Source: Bactericera cockerelli
Taxonomy: Eukaryota; Arthropoda; Insecta; Hemiptera; Triozidae
Reading direction: 5' to 3'
Length of the DNA stretch: 64,000 bases
Assembly: GCA_024516035.1 (NCBI GenBank)
Contig: CM044964.1
Span: forward strand, 8,749,736-8,813,735
The notes beneath the pieces were generated by a model. The model had not been told where the DNA came from and did not search any database. It saw only the letters and a program-made list of their open reading frames with translations. Numbering within the stretch: the first letter of the stretch is position 1; each line of letters begins with the position of its first letter. The position numbers and the translations under genes were made by a program. This document shows positions 10,932 through 21,075 of this stretch, in pieces.

Positions 10932-11157
10932 TTAATCCAATAAAAAGATTTTTTTTTAAGATACCAAAGTGTTTCACTTTTATTTCCGAGAAATTTCTAA
11001 TATTAGCAATCGGAAGTATTAAGTTTGTTTTTGTATAAAAAATTTTTTTCTCCGATTTCAATTTTTTTCTTCTTCATATTTCTGGACGTTTCATAACCTC
11101 CTGAGCAAATTTGGTTATGTGTCCGTCTGTCGGTCTGTTAAAAATATTCCTTGTATT

Positions 11158-11405
11158 TATTTTCGTAGCCATGAAACAGGAGCTACTGATGTAGACGCTT
11201 GCGGTCTGATGTGTTGTAGCTTGCCCATTCCGTAGTATGCCTCCCCTGTGATGAGCGAGAAGTGACACAATATTTCCCACTTAGGTGCTGGGTCAACACG
11301 AGCAAACCGGAAGTTATTCAGATTTTTTTGTCGGCTCGGGGGATTGAACCCGGGACCTTCCATATGGCAAGCGAGTATTTTACCACTGAGCTGTTCGTGC
11401 ACTCA
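11158..11405 (-). mobile_element. tRNA-derived SINE, family S3
   Basis: Minus-strand S3 with B-box-like GGATTGAACCCGGGACC and body as elsewhere, shorter than the copy at 803. Copy B counterpart at 42943-43190. Confidence 0.8.
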
Positions 11406-11422
11406 GTGGTTAAGCACTCATC

Positions 11423-11563
11423 AGTCTGTCCCGGTAGCTCAGTGGTAAAGGCGACACTCTGTAAATCCAGAGATTGCAGAGGTCAAGTGTTCGAAACCAA
11501 GCGCCATAAATTATGACAAGTTATCCTCCCATTTGGGATTTTTACAACATAATAATAAGTTTT
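11423..11563 (+). mobile_element. tRNA-derived SINE, family S8
   Basis: Head CCGGTAGCTCAGTGGTAAAG with an anticodon-stem-like CTCTG..CAGAG and B box GTGTTCGAAACC, then a short body and an ATAATAATA tail. In copy B (43217-43373) the first 32 bp of the head are present twice (43204-43235 region). The loop is one base short for a real tRNA. Confidence 0.7.
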
Positions 11564-11599
11564 GGGCTTCGGAATAAAAAATCCACTTGAGGTTCACAC

Positions 11600-11990
11600 T
11601 GATCACAGAACTACTAGTGATAGCCTTCCTATCGGAGTATTCGTACCTCGCAGCTGTGTGACTAGTCTTATAGAAAATCCATGAAAACTTGAAAAGATCA
11701 CCATATTTTCCTTTCTCTTTCCTTCATACGAGTATAATATTATGCAAAAATCGTCGCAAATGTATAATAGATGCAGAATATGTGCCACCAGACTCTTCTT
11801 CTTATTCTGAACATGGTGGATCAGTTGGTTTGACCATGAAATGGAAGGATACGCTAGAACTCCTAGCTCCAAGCTGTTGTTTACAAAACGATGCATAGTT
11901 TTGTCTATTAGACTTTAGCTAGATTGTGTAGAATATTACCTACAGTTTTTTATTTCTTTTGTCATTTCTAGGCAAAGCCATTCCATACAG
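11600..11990 (+). other. Unassigned low-repeat segment conserved in both copies
   Basis: It matches 43420-43810 closely and shows no similarity to the repeat families here. A 69-codon frame at 11689-11898 looks compositionally protein-like at its 3' half but is broken in copy B by two extra bases near 43618. An acceptor-like TTTGTCATTTCTAG lies near 11957. This may be a unique host segment or an old exon; no function can be assigned. Confidence 0.35.
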
Positions 11991-12031
11991 CCATACCTAT
12001 AATAGTTAATTTTTATACAGTAGGTATAACT

Positions 12032-12247
12032 GTACACTGGTAGTCAAATTGGTTAACGCGCTAGTCTGGTAATCCAGGTAGCGTAGGGATCCGTTGGTTC
12101 GAATCCCACCCAATGCATGAATTTTTCCTCATTAATTTGAGTTTGTAACCACATAATAAGACTTTGAGGGTTAGGTGGTGGAAAATGCTTTGAGCATTAA
12201 CCCCGCCTGGTGGTTACCTCCCACTAAAGAGTGTTATTATTATTATT
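12032..12247 (+). mobile_element. tRNA-derived SINE, family S1
   Basis: Well preserved: ACTGGTAGTCAAATTGG, GGTTCGAATCCCACCCAATG, complete body and TTATTATTA tail. Copy B counterpart 43873-44096. Confidence 0.88.
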
Positions 12248-12249
12248 AA

Positions 12250-12860
12250 ATTACCCCCTTAGAGATTAAGCAACAGGTGGTCAGACTTGGAATAGAGCTA
12301 TTAAAATAATATTAATATACCACCTATATGTCCGTGTAGAGCTTGGTATAGAATCTCTGATAGCAAAGACCACACCTTGATGACCTAGCAGTCCTAGCAC
12401 TATCATTCTGTTATTGTCATCGCGGATCTGTTCAACATCCTGACAATACCTTCATGCAAGTAGAGTGTAGAATGTGTAGATATTATTATTATTCTTTAAA
12501 AAAAAATATGAAAAATCAAATAATGATAAAAAACACTGCCAATTATGGACACAATACTTCCTCGTGATTGTTTCACATTGTGTACACGTGCGAATTTTGA
12601 GTTTTTATACTAAATTACTTGTATCTCCAAAATAGCTCAACCGATTTTCTTCAAACTTGTTTTATATGGTAGAATATCTTTTTTTATACATTCTAGATTC
12701 TACAAAAAATTCTGTATCGGCAAGTCATGGTTTCTATTTTTTGACTTTATTGTCCAAAATTTCGGATTTTCTTAAATATCAGAGTCAAATTATAATTAAT
12801 TAAAAAGAAAATATAAAAAGCCTATGCAAAACAATAATATGCATATACATACAAAATATA
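12250..12860. other. Non-coding segment, partly copy-A-specific
   Basis: The first 250 bp match copy B (44097-44345). 12530-12860 is absent from copy B and carries CTCAACCGATTTTCTTCAAA, a phrase common in decayed insect transposons, but no family can be named. Confidence 0.4.
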
Positions 12861-13036
12861 CACAAACCTGCTACTCACATTGACCTCACCCAGCCTGAGT
12901 GGGGCCGGGAAAAGCCAGCGTCACGAGAATTAGAATTTGAATGGTCACCCATCCAAGTCTTAACCTCGCTGGATGTCGCTTAACTTCGGTGTTCTGAAGG
13001 GAACCGGTGTATTCAACATGCCATCGACGCTGGCTG
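12861..13036 (-). mobile_element. 5S rRNA-derived SINE, family S5 (truncated)
   Basis: The minus strand shows the clearest 5S likeness: GTTGAATACACCGGTTC, CACCGAAGTTAAGC and CTTGGATGGGTGACC. The 3' third is missing. It is identical over about 175 bp to the copy ending at 59349. Copy B lacks it. Confidence 0.88.
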
Positions 13037-13091
13037 TAGGTCCCTTAGTTATCATACTGCAGTAAGTGATATAAGTAATAAATAAAGTTGA

Positions 13092-13238
13092 GTTATCATA
13101 ATTATTTGTGTTGATCATGATCGTGATATCACAACTACTCAAATTAGCTTCACTAAATAGTTGCTGAATTTGGGACTTGAACCACCGACCTCCAGGTTAC
13201 AAGTCTGCCGTCTTATTGATCAAGCTACTGAGGTCGGT
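13092..13238 (-). mobile_element. tRNA-derived SINE, family S2
   Basis: Minus-strand copy: GACCTCAGTAGCTTGATC, TAACCTGGAGGTCGGTGG, GTTCAAGTCCC (B box) and the AACACAAAT tail. Copy B counterpart 44571-44724. Confidence 0.85.
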
Positions 13239-13521
13239 ACATAATTATAACACTACTTCACCATGCTGTAGTAAATGTATGTATAACTATACACATTAAT
13301 TTTGTTTTACTTGAAGAGTTGATGACACATTCAGATGTGGCAATGAAGGCAATGAAGGATGACTGTACCTAGATGACTCGATGGTGTTTATCATGGGCAA
13401 ATAGCCTAGGGCATAGGACTCTCTCTCTCCCTCTCTCCTCTCTTATCACTGGTACCTAGTGTTAACACGAGAGAGTTGATTTAAAAGCAGACGTTCTAAA
13501 ATCAAGTTTTACTTGCGAGAA

Positions 13522-13730
13522 TATTCTCTTTAGCGGAAGGTAACCACCAGCCGAAGTTAATGCTCAAAACATTTTCTACCACCTAACCCTCAGAGTTTTA
13601 TTATTATATATGTGGTCACAAACTCAAATTAATGAGGAAAAATTCATGCATTGGGTGGGATTCGAACCAACGGATCGCTACGCTACAAGGATTACTAGAT
13701 TAGCGCGTTAACCACTTGACTACCAGTGCA
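13522..13730 (-). mobile_element. tRNA-derived SINE, family S1
   Basis: Minus-strand S1 with TGCACTGGTAGTCAAGTGG at its right end and the CTCTTTAGCGGAAGG tail at its left. It has no counterpart in copy B near 45150, so it is a copy difference. Confidence 0.85.
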
Positions 13731-13781
13731 CGGATTATACCAGTCTAATATTAGAAATCGGAAGTATTTTTTTTTGTTAAT

Positions 13782-13990
13782 TGGGTTTAACGTCGCTTTC
13801 AACTGCATGGTCATATTATTATCATGACGGAGGTGTTACCCTCCATTCGCAGGAAACTCACAAACCTGCTACCCACATTAACCTCACCCAGCCTGGGTTG
13901 GGCCGGAATGCCAGCATCACAAAGTCTTCACCTCTCTGGGCGTTGCTTAACTTCGGTGATCCCACGAGAACCGCCATCGACGCTGGCAAA
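13782..13990 (-). mobile_element. 5S rRNA-derived SINE, family S5
   Basis: The 5S-like head at the right (GCCAGCGTCGATGGCGGTTC, CACCGAAGTTAAGCAACG), then the core GGGTGAGGTTAATGTGGGTAG and the 3' GAAAGCGACGTTAAACCC. Copy B counterpart 45209-45430. Confidence 0.85.
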
Positions 13991-14021
13991 CAGACTTTTT
14001 CACCCAAGTTTAGTTATTAAA

Positions 14022-14148
14022 TTAATGAGTGTCAATCACGATGTTATATCACAATTATTATACTCAAACTCGCTTAGATAAATATTTGCTTGACTTGAAC
14101 CACCGACCTCCAGATTAAAAGTCCGCCGCCTAATCAATCAAGCTACTT
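14022..14148 (-). mobile_element. tRNA-derived SINE, family S2 (diverged)
   Basis: Minus-strand S2 with GTTCAAGTC B-box remnant and AGTAGCTTGATTGATTAGGC head. Not seen at the matching place in copy B. Confidence 0.7.
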
Positions 14149-14425
14149 CAACACATTTTTCAGTCGAAAAGAACTAACAAGATCTTGTGACGTCTCCTAA
14201 TTATCCATCAGATTTTTCTAAATTCCACAACTCTCCCAGTAGCCAATATGCATAGGTATTTTCAACACAATACATAGCTACACCTTAAGACTCCTCAATA
14301 GTCATGTAGCCAATACTACTGAATATCAGGCGTGGCTGGTGCTTAGGAGCTGCGGAACTGCAGCACCCCCAAACGAAAAAAAGAGAGGGTTTTCTCAAGT
14401 CCTAGCTCAACAGCCACACAATGTA

Positions 14426-14508
14426 ATAATAATAATAACTCTTTATTGACAAGAATAATATTGACAAAGGGCGTGATTATTGCCTGAGGCAATCTCTGCC
14501 ATCAAACC
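14426..14508 (-). repeat. LINE-type 3' tail flanked by CAATGTA
   Basis: Minus-strand tail with the TTGCCTGAGGCAA hairpin and AATAAT end at the left. CAATGTA occurs on both sides (14419-14425, 14509-14515), a probable 7-bp target duplication. Copy B lacks the insertion. Confidence 0.75.
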
Positions 14509-14539
14509 CAATGTACCTACACGATGAAAAATATCACAC

Positions 14540-14672
14540 ATTTCTGGAATAATTAATGCATTTTAATATAGTAAATACTATAGTTTGTATTTGAGTATTA
14601 GATTATATTGTTAATTGTGTATGATTTTTTATTTAAAATAACACAATAAAGCTTGAACTGAATTGAATAATT
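14540..14672 (+). repeat. 3' end of a CR1-like LINE fragment
   Basis: An AT-rich stretch ending AATAAAGCTTGAACTGAATTG, a short-repeat tail like that of the full LINE at 19690-19713 but from another family. Also in copy B (45735-45862). Confidence 0.45.
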
Positions 14673-14682
14673 AATATGATTG

Positions 14683-14835
14683 CCGACCTCAGTAGCTGGA
14701 TTGATAAGGAGGCGGACTTGTAACCTGGAGGTCGGTGGTTCAAGTCCCGGTTTCCTCGTAGATTTAGTAAAGCTAGTTTTAGTAGTTGTGTCATCATGAA
14801 AGTGATTAACACAAATATGATAATTTTTAATTAAT
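14683..14835 (+). mobile_element. tRNA-derived SINE, family S2
   Basis: GACCTCAGTAGCTGGATTGAT, GGAGGTCGGTGGTTCAAGTC, body GTAAAGCTAGTTTTAGTAGT and tail. Copy B counterpart 45869-46018. Confidence 0.88.
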
Positions 14836-15040
14836 ATTTTCTTTAAAATTTATAACATAGTTAGATATTTTTTTTATTTAAAAAAAAAAAAAAATAATAA
14901 TATGATTGGCATGGTAAACAAACTTAAATTCTTTAGATACTGAAAGAGCGACTCTATAAATGCCATTTTAGACCCATTTATGTGGCTGCACTCTCAAAAC
15001 ATGTTCTCATTGGCCACGCCTGCTCAACATAATACCTATA

Positions 15041-15073
<33 letters not shown>

Positions 15074-15411
15074 CTTCCTCTCTGTGGTTGTAGTGGTCAG
15101 TCGATTGTTTATGGCTCCTTCTAAATTTAAAAATTATGTAGTAAAAACTGTGTTAATAAATTTTTAAATTAGTGATATCTGTGTAATTTTTATTTATTTT
15201 TAATGTAGTGTTTTTACTTTTTTGAAATATGCTTTCGTAAAAAAGTTTTCTTTGTTTAATGTTTCATCACGTGTTGTTCCAGTATCTCGGATTCCCTAGC
15301 TAAGTATCATAAACTATATCTGTGTATTTTATTCGGTAACACAATCTATCTATACATTCAAATTCGTATCTTCTGATAACGGTCAGATGCTCTGGCCTGT
15401 TCAGTGTCACT

Positions 15412-16578
15412 ATGTCTAATTGTGACAAATGCAACTTGGTTATTGATGGTGACGCTGGGTCTGCCAGATGTTCTGGATGCAACAAACGTTTCCACTTTGG
15501 TCAATGTTCAGTTAGCGCTAGTACTTGGAGGGCTAAGGGTCAGCCCCAACGTGATGAGTGGCGTTGTAAGACTTGTATTCAGGCAAGTAAAGGGTCTAAG
15601 CCTAATGATATAACGCCCGAAGTTCTATCTGAAAACCCAGCTGATATGCTTAAGTCAATTCAAGACTCCTTCGGTCAATTTGTCCTTCAGCAGGATAAAA
15701 AGTTCAATCATCTGAAATCTGATCTTAAATCTCAGTCTGCTGATCTGTTTAGTAATTTGGAAAAACTGTTGCATGGCTTGGTCACTGAACTGAAAGAGGT
15801 TAAATCTGAAGTCAAAACTATGGTGGCTCAGCAGAAATTACTCACAGAGGAGAAAAATGTTCTGAAGACTGATCTGATAGATGCCAAGAAGAGAATTGCA
15901 GAGTGGGAACTGAAGATGTCTCAAGCTGCTAAGCAAGACACTGGGACTCCTCCCACCTATGCTAATGCTATTCATAGAGACTTTCGTTATCAACAGAATG
16001 ATAATCATGCTTCAGGTGACAGGGCCCGTGTGTCAAAGCCACATACACCTACCCGGTCAACTGGTGATATCACTGCGGTGACTAGCGCACGGCCTCAGAT
16101 GTCCAGCTCTGCTAGTAGAAATGCGTCTGCTGCTGCTGTGGGGTCGACTGCTGAGGAATCCTCTGCTCCTGCTCCTGGTGGTGATGTGAATGGGTGGCGT
16201 ACTGCAAATTATCGTAGGAAACGTACTGATGCCAAGATTGGTAAGAAATCACTGGATCAGGTCACAGGTACACAGTCAAATCTCATGGCGGCCCCTCGCG
16301 TGCAGACCTCAGCGATGTTTGTAAGCCGTTTCAGCCCTACAGTCTCCTCCAAATGTATTGCGGATATGGTGCAGTCCTCTGCGAATCAACTGACTCAGCT
16401 GAAGGTGACGAAGCTCAAATGTCGTCATGCTGACAAGTATTCCTCCTTCCATGTCGAGGTTCTGCTGTCGGAGTTCGAACAGATTGATGATGTCAGCATC
16501 TGGCCAGATGGCTGTCTGATGAAGCCGTTCAATGGTAGACTGAAGCCTGAGTTTATAGTCATGGAGGATGACTCTTGA
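15412..16578 (+). CDS. LINE ORF1 protein with PHD finger and coiled coil (388 aa)
   Basis: This is the ORF1 (RNA-binding/chaperone-type) protein of the retrotransposon. The N-terminus holds a C4HC3 PHD-like finger with ligands at C4, C7, C20, C23, H28, C32, C52 and C55. Residues about 75-180 are rich in K, E, L and Q with heptad-like spacing, a probable coiled coil for multimerisation. A low-complexity S/T/A/P region follows (about 195-270), and the last 90 residues are a compact region that may be an RRM-like or other nucleic-acid-binding domain, which I cannot prove. The start is the first Met and lies four residues before the first zinc ligand. The stop overlaps the ORF2 start by 11 nt in another frame, so ORF2 is probably translated by re-initiation or a similar coupled mechanism. 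The frame is intact. Confidence 0.88.
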   Translation: MSNCDKCNLVIDGDAGSARCSGCNKRFHFGQCSVSASTWRAKGQPQRDEWRCKTCIQASKGSKPNDITPEVLSENPADMLKSIQDSFGQFVLQQDKKFNHLKSDLKSQSADLFSNLEKLLHGLVTELKEVKSEVKTMVAQQKLLTEEKNVLKTDLIDAKKRIAEWELKMSQAAKQDTGTPPTYANAIHRDFRYQQNDNHASGDRARVSKPHTPTRSTGDITAVTSARPQMSSSASRNASAAAVGSTAEESSAPAPGGDVNGWRTANYRRKRTDAKIGKKSLDQVTGTQSNLMAAPRVQTSAMFVSRFSPTVSSKCIADMVQSSANQLTQLKVTKLKCRHADKYSSFHVEVLLSEFEQIDDVSIWPDGCLMKPFNGRLKPEFIVMEDDS

Positions 16579-19402
16579 ACTAATTATAATGATGTTTAAT
16601 GTTTATTACCAAAACTGTCGTGGTCTAAGGACCAAAAGTTCATTATTTTATTCAAATTTGATTGGCTGTGACTATGATGTAGTATGTATAACTGAATCTT
16701 GGTTAAATGAGAACTTTAATAGTAATAATTATTTCACTAACGAGTATTATGTTTACCGGAAAGATAGAACTAGGCCTAATGTTGATGTTGATGTTCGTGG
16801 GGGCGGAACCCTTATAGGTGTTAAGAAGACTCTGAATGTGCATAGAAGGTTTGATCTCGATTTTAACCAGATCGAGTGTACTTGGGTTCAGGTTCAATTG
16901 AGCTCAGAATGCTCCCTCTTAATCGGAAATCATTATTTTCCCCCTACTATTGCTGTGGACCTTCTCCAAAACTATGCTGACTTTCTCGAAACTAAAATAG
17001 ACATTGCTTCTAATAAAGTGCTCTTTATTGGTGATTTCAATATTCCAAAATTCAATTGGGATCTTGGTATTAGCGAAAATTGTAATTCCTATATTAGTTC
17101 TAAATCTGCTGTTATTTACTCTCTTCTCTGTTCTCTAAATCTTACTCAGAAAAACTTTCAGCGAATTCTGGATGGTGACAGCATTCTCGATTTGGTCTGC
17201 TCAAACTTCCCAGATGAACTCGAGGTTTCTAAAGAGCCTGGTTTGGTGAACTGGGATCATCAGCACCCGAGCCTATTTATTAACATTTCTATTCCTAGCT
17301 TTCATAATACATTTGAACCATATGATAAGAAAATATTCTCTAAGGGCGATTATTTGGGATTGTATAACTACCTATCTGGTTATCACTTTGTAGACTCTGA
17401 AAATATTGATGTTTTAGTAAATGACTTGACCGATGCTGTAAAAAATGCCATCGATACTTTTGTTCCAAGTAAAGAGATAAGGCCTTCTAAATATCCTCCT
17501 TGGTTCTCCAAGAATTTAATTAGATTATTAAATTTAAAAGAAAAATTCCACAATAAGTTGAAGAAAGACCGTAATAATGTTTATTTCAAGTCATCTTTTT
17601 CTAAATATAGGAAACTCAGCAAAAGAGTATTACAAGTTGATCAGTTAAAACATAAGCGAAAAATTGAATGTGACCTGCATAGTGACCCTAAATTTTTCTG
17701 GCGGTACATAAAAACCCAATATAAAAATTCTAATGAAATTAATATTGTTGATAATAGTGGTCAAGTATTACCAACAAATCAGGTACCTGAAGTATTTGCT
17801 AGTCATTTTTCATCTATATATAACTCTAGTCCTGCCTCTAGTCATATATGTAATTTTAATTGTAACACCCCAAAAAATGTTCACTCTGTTCTACCGCCTA
17901 TTATCACTTTAAATGATGTTATAAAAGCAGCTAAGTCCTTAAAATCATCTAAAGTATCTGGAATTGACTGTATCCCATCTTTTATTGTTAAAGGTTCAAT
18001 TTTTGTTTTAGCGCCTATTTTGTGTAAAATATTTAATAAATGCCTTGAAATTGGGAAATTTCCATCTTTGTGGAAAACTTCGATTATAGTTCCTGTGCCG
18101 AAAAATAGTTGCGTTCAAAATGTAAAAAACTACAGGCCAATTTCTTTACTGTGTAATTTCTCCAAGGTATTTGAGAAAATTTTGGTAACTCATTTAGTAT
18201 TCCATGTTAAGAGTCATATTTCTCCAAATCAACATGGCTTTTTGAGTGGGCGATCCACAGCTACAAATTTGGTATCTTTTCTTGAGTATGCTGCTCCCCC
18301 TGTGCTAAATAGGAGACAAGTTGATACCACGTATTTTGATTTAAGCCGAGCTTTCGATGTTGTGAATCATAACCTCTTGTTAAAAAAGTTGAGTAAATTT
18401 GGCCTCTCTCCTATTTATGTGGCATTCTTTCGAGATTACCTACGAGGACGGTTGTTTCAGGTAAAATATGGATCATTAAAGTCTTCTGGACACAACATCC
18501 CATGTGGGGTCCCCCAGGGGTCAAATCTGGGTCCCATATTCTTCATTTTATTTTTTGACGATATAAAAGATGTTATATCCGGACACTATGAAATCTTTGC
18601 AGATGATCTGAAGCTTAGTCGAGTAATTGATGAACCTAACGATTCACTAGTCTTACAATCTGACATAAACTCTATAAATAAATGGTGTACTGACAATGGA
18701 ATGCTGTGTAACGCTGAAAAAACAGTTGTAGTTTCCTATAGTAGGAAACACAACACCTACTATCACAATTATGTAATTAACAGCATTCCTATTAAAAGGA
18801 CTCATTACCATAAGGACTTGGGTGTTATATTTGATAATAAATTACAATTTGATAATCACATCCAGAAGATCATTAGTAATGGCAAACGATCATCAGGACT
18901 AGTTTATTGGGTCACAAAGAATTTTGTAAATCCCTCAACGTATACTGTTTTATTTAGTGCATTGGTTCGGACAAAATTGGAATATTGTTCTGAAGTCTGG
19001 GGTGGCATTGGAGCTTCTCAAAGTAATCGTCTTGAACAAGTTCAAAAAAACTTTCTGAGAAAAATTAGCTTTCGTGCTTTAGGTGCCTCAAGCTCTTATA
19101 GTACCTCCCTCACTACCTACAAGTTACAACCTCTTAATATACGTAGAATATACAAAGACATCTGCTTTATTTACAAAATTATTAATGCTATCATTGATAG
19201 TAACCCATTGCTAACCAAAATAATCTTTAAAATACCCAGATTAAGTTCAAGAAATTATATACCTTTTAAATGTTTACCGTCTAAAACTGAGCCAATGAAT
19301 AGATTGATGTCGATCTGCAACACTTACCCAGATATTGAATTTTCTCAGCCTTTATCTATTTTTACATTAAAACTTCAGGATATACTTTTTCAAAATAATT
19401 AA
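16568..19402 (+). CDS. LINE ORF2 endonuclease-reverse transcriptase (944 aa)
   Basis: This is the enzyme for target-primed reverse transcription. The N-terminal APE-like endonuclease has the catalytic Glu in a TESWL context (residue 43), GDFN with Asp at about 156, and a terminal DH motif at about 230. The RT domain spans about 470-730, with YRPIS, HGFLSGRS, the catalytic DLSRAFD block, GVPQGSNLGP and the active-site FADD at about 677-680. A C-terminal thumb or connection region follows, with a 'LEYCSEVW' block as in other CR1/Jockey relatives. There is no RNase H and no visible terminal zinc knuckle. The first Met overlaps ORF1; further Met codons at 16589 and 16592 could be the true start. 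No stop or frameshift is present, so the element may be recently active. Confidence 0.92.
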   Translation: MTLELIIMMFNVYYQNCRGLRTKSSLFYSNLIGCDYDVVCITESWLNENFNSNNYFTNEYYVYRKDRTRPNVDVDVRGGGTLIGVKKTLNVHRRFDLDFNQIECTWVQVQLSSECSLLIGNHYFPPTIAVDLLQNYADFLETKIDIASNKVLFIGDFNIPKFNWDLGISENCNSYISSKSAVIYSLLCSLNLTQKNFQRILDGDSILDLVCSNFPDELEVSKEPGLVNWDHQHPSLFINISIPSFHNTFEPYDKKIFSKGDYLGLYNYLSGYHFVDSENIDVLVNDLTDAVKNAIDTFVPSKEIRPSKYPPWFSKNLIRLLNLKEKFHNKLKKDRNNVYFKSSFSKYRKLSKRVLQVDQLKHKRKIECDLHSDPKFFWRYIKTQYKNSNEINIVDNSGQVLPTNQVPEVFASHFSSIYNSSPASSHICNFNCNTPKNVHSVLPPIITLNDVIKAAKSLKSSKVSGIDCIPSFIVKGSIFVLAPILCKIFNKCLEIGKFPSLWKTSIIVPVPKNSCVQNVKNYRPISLLCNFSKVFEKILVTHLVFHVKSHISPNQHGFLSGRSTATNLVSFLEYAAPPVLNRRQVDTTYFDLSRAFDVVNHNLLLKKLSKFGLSPIYVAFFRDYLRGRLFQVKYGSLKSSGHNIPCGVPQGSNLGPIFFILFFDDIKDVISGHYEIFADDLKLSRVIDEPNDSLVLQSDINSINKWCTDNGMLCNAEKTVVVSYSRKHNTYYHNYVINSIPIKRTHYHKDLGVIFDNKLQFDNHIQKIISNGKRSSGLVYWVTKNFVNPSTYTVLFSALVRTKLEYCSEVWGGIGASQSNRLEQVQKNFLRKISFRALGASSSYSTSLTTYKLQPLNIRRIYKDICFIYKIINAIIDSNPLLTKIIFKIPRLSSRNYIPFKCLPSKTEPMNRLMSICNTYPDIEFSQPLSIFTLKLQDILFQNN

Positions 19403-20176
19403 TATGTACTTACATGTATCTAACATGCTCTAGAATTATTATGGTTTTTTTTGGTAATTGTATCTGCTTCTCTTTTTTCCCCAGTCAATTATTTTATGTA
19501 CCTACAATTATCTTATCTCATAAGACTTATTTTAAATTTCTTTTATATTTTATATACTCAATATCTCATCTTGTATCAGATTGTATTAATTATTCGTGTT
19601 TTTTAAAACTGTTTATAATGATATCTTAGTGTGTTAAATGTTATAGGTTGCTTGCAACTGTTTTGTAATACACTTTAAACAAATATACGAAATTCAATTC
19701 AATTCAATTCAAAAATTATTATTAAGGCTCCTCAAGTCCTCTGTCTGTATGACACATCCTGAAAACATCTCTATTATGAAAGTTCAACGTTAGGTATTCA
19801 AGTATTGAAGTCATCAGTCATATCGTCAGCTAGAAGGTAAAACTGACCAAGTGACAGTTGGTCATTTCTCGATTTTTCGTTACTCTGGTCTTAAATTAAC
19901 CCAACTATTGACTAAAAATCAAAAGTTCGGTAGTATTCAAACATATGCGCGGGAAAAAAGCGAAAAAACAATTTTTACCTGAAAGACTGGTGGAGATTTC
20001 AATGACCAAATGGAGATGGTCCAAATGCAGATGGTTAGTTTTACCTTCCAGCCGACGATATTATGTACATTCAATGTCCATATAATATATTTTCTCTGCT
20101 GTCTTACCTACTCTACATTCAAAATACATATAATGTATTTTCTGCTGTGTTACCTACACTTTGGAACACAAAGTGT

Positions 20177-20392
20177 AGAAATCCTTGGTTCGAATCCCAC
20201 CCAGTGCATGATTTTTTCCTTTTTTTAAAGGCTTTAATGACAGGATTCTTAAATTGAGCTTTTCCACCCAACCATAAATTTCCTCATAAATTTGAGTTTG
20301 TGACCACATAATAATAAGGCTCTGAGGGTTAGGTGGTAGAAAATGCGTTGAGCATTAACCTCGCCTGGTGGTTACCTTCCACTAAAGAGTTT
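20177..20392 (+). mobile_element. SINE S1, head lost, with internal insert
   Basis: It begins at the B box (GGTTCGAATCCCACCCAGTG); an insert of about 50 bp (20214-20268) separates it from the S1 body. The copy B counterpart (46650-46812) lacks most of the insert. Confidence 0.7.
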
Positions 20393-20411
20393 AAAAGAAA
20401 GTTTCAAAGTT

Positions 20412-20541
20412 CTCATATTTATGTTAATCACTTTTATGATGTCATTTTACTCGCTTTACTAAATCTTTGCTGGACTCGGGACTTGAACCAACGACCTCCA
20501 GGTTACAAGTCCGCGCCATATCGATCAAGATACTGAGGTTC
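20412..20541 (-). mobile_element. tRNA-derived SINE, family S2
   Basis: Minus-strand S2 joined directly to the end of the preceding S1. Counterpart in copy B at 46829-46962. Confidence 0.8.
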
Positions 20542-20664
20542 GGCTTCCCTGAAAAGTGTTTTTATTATCATTAACGAGACAACTCTTTTGAACATTGATA
20601 CTGTAGTTCAATATTTACAGTAGCTGATGTATGGTGTTGTGTTGATATTATTTTAATTTTAAAG

Positions 20665-20745
20665 ATGAGTGTTTCATAGCCTTATAGGATACGTTACCAT
20701 GAAACAGCAGCTACTGTCGACACTTGTTGTCTGTGTTGTTGTTGT
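20665..20745 (-). mobile_element. SINE S3 3' fragment
   Basis: Only the GATGAGTGTTTCATAGCC...CATGAAACAGCAGCTACTG end of S3 is present, followed by a GTT repeat. Counterpart at 47095-47175. Confidence 0.7.
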
Positions 20746-20907
20746 TGTTGTTTTTATTTATTTCTGAGGTATTATTTTTAATGAATGTTCTTGGAATAGC
20801 TCACCCATCCCGTTAGTTATGGGTTTCGCCTGTGGTTCTATTTGAAATTTTTAGAAATCCTTTCTTAGCAACAAAATGCACTATAAGAACATATCCTTTC
20901 AAGAAAA

Positions 20908-20940
<33 letters not shown>

Positions 20941-21075
20941 AAAACAATTTTGGAGACCAAAATTTGGGTTATCTACATTTCCGTTGTAAATATTATGTTC
21001 CTGTCACATGCCGGATGTTGAAAGAGAACCTCTTGTCTTTTGCAAAGGACAAGTACAGGATATGTTATAGGTACC

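Larger units (their letters stand above)
15074..19713 (+). mobile_element. Full-length CR1-group non-LTR retrotransposon
   Basis: A 4.6-kb element with a 5' leader (15074-15411), two overlapping open frames, a short 3' UTR and a terminal AATTC-type short tandem tail. Copy B reads straight through the same ATT-rich target near 46240-46262 with none of this sequence, which fixes both ends to within the target microsatellite. The target-site duplication cannot be resolved because the target is itself an ATT repeat. A PHD-type finger in ORF1, an APE-type endonuclease plus RT in ORF2, and a microsatellite-like tail instead of poly(A) are typical of the CR1/L2/Daphne side of non-LTR elements. Exact clade assignment needs a tree. 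Confidence 0.9.

Noticed and set aside
11423..11510. tRNA gene
   Set aside because: It has A and B boxes but a short anticodon loop, no closing acceptor stem, and a repeated body and tail; it is a SINE head. The same applies to the other tRNA-like heads.
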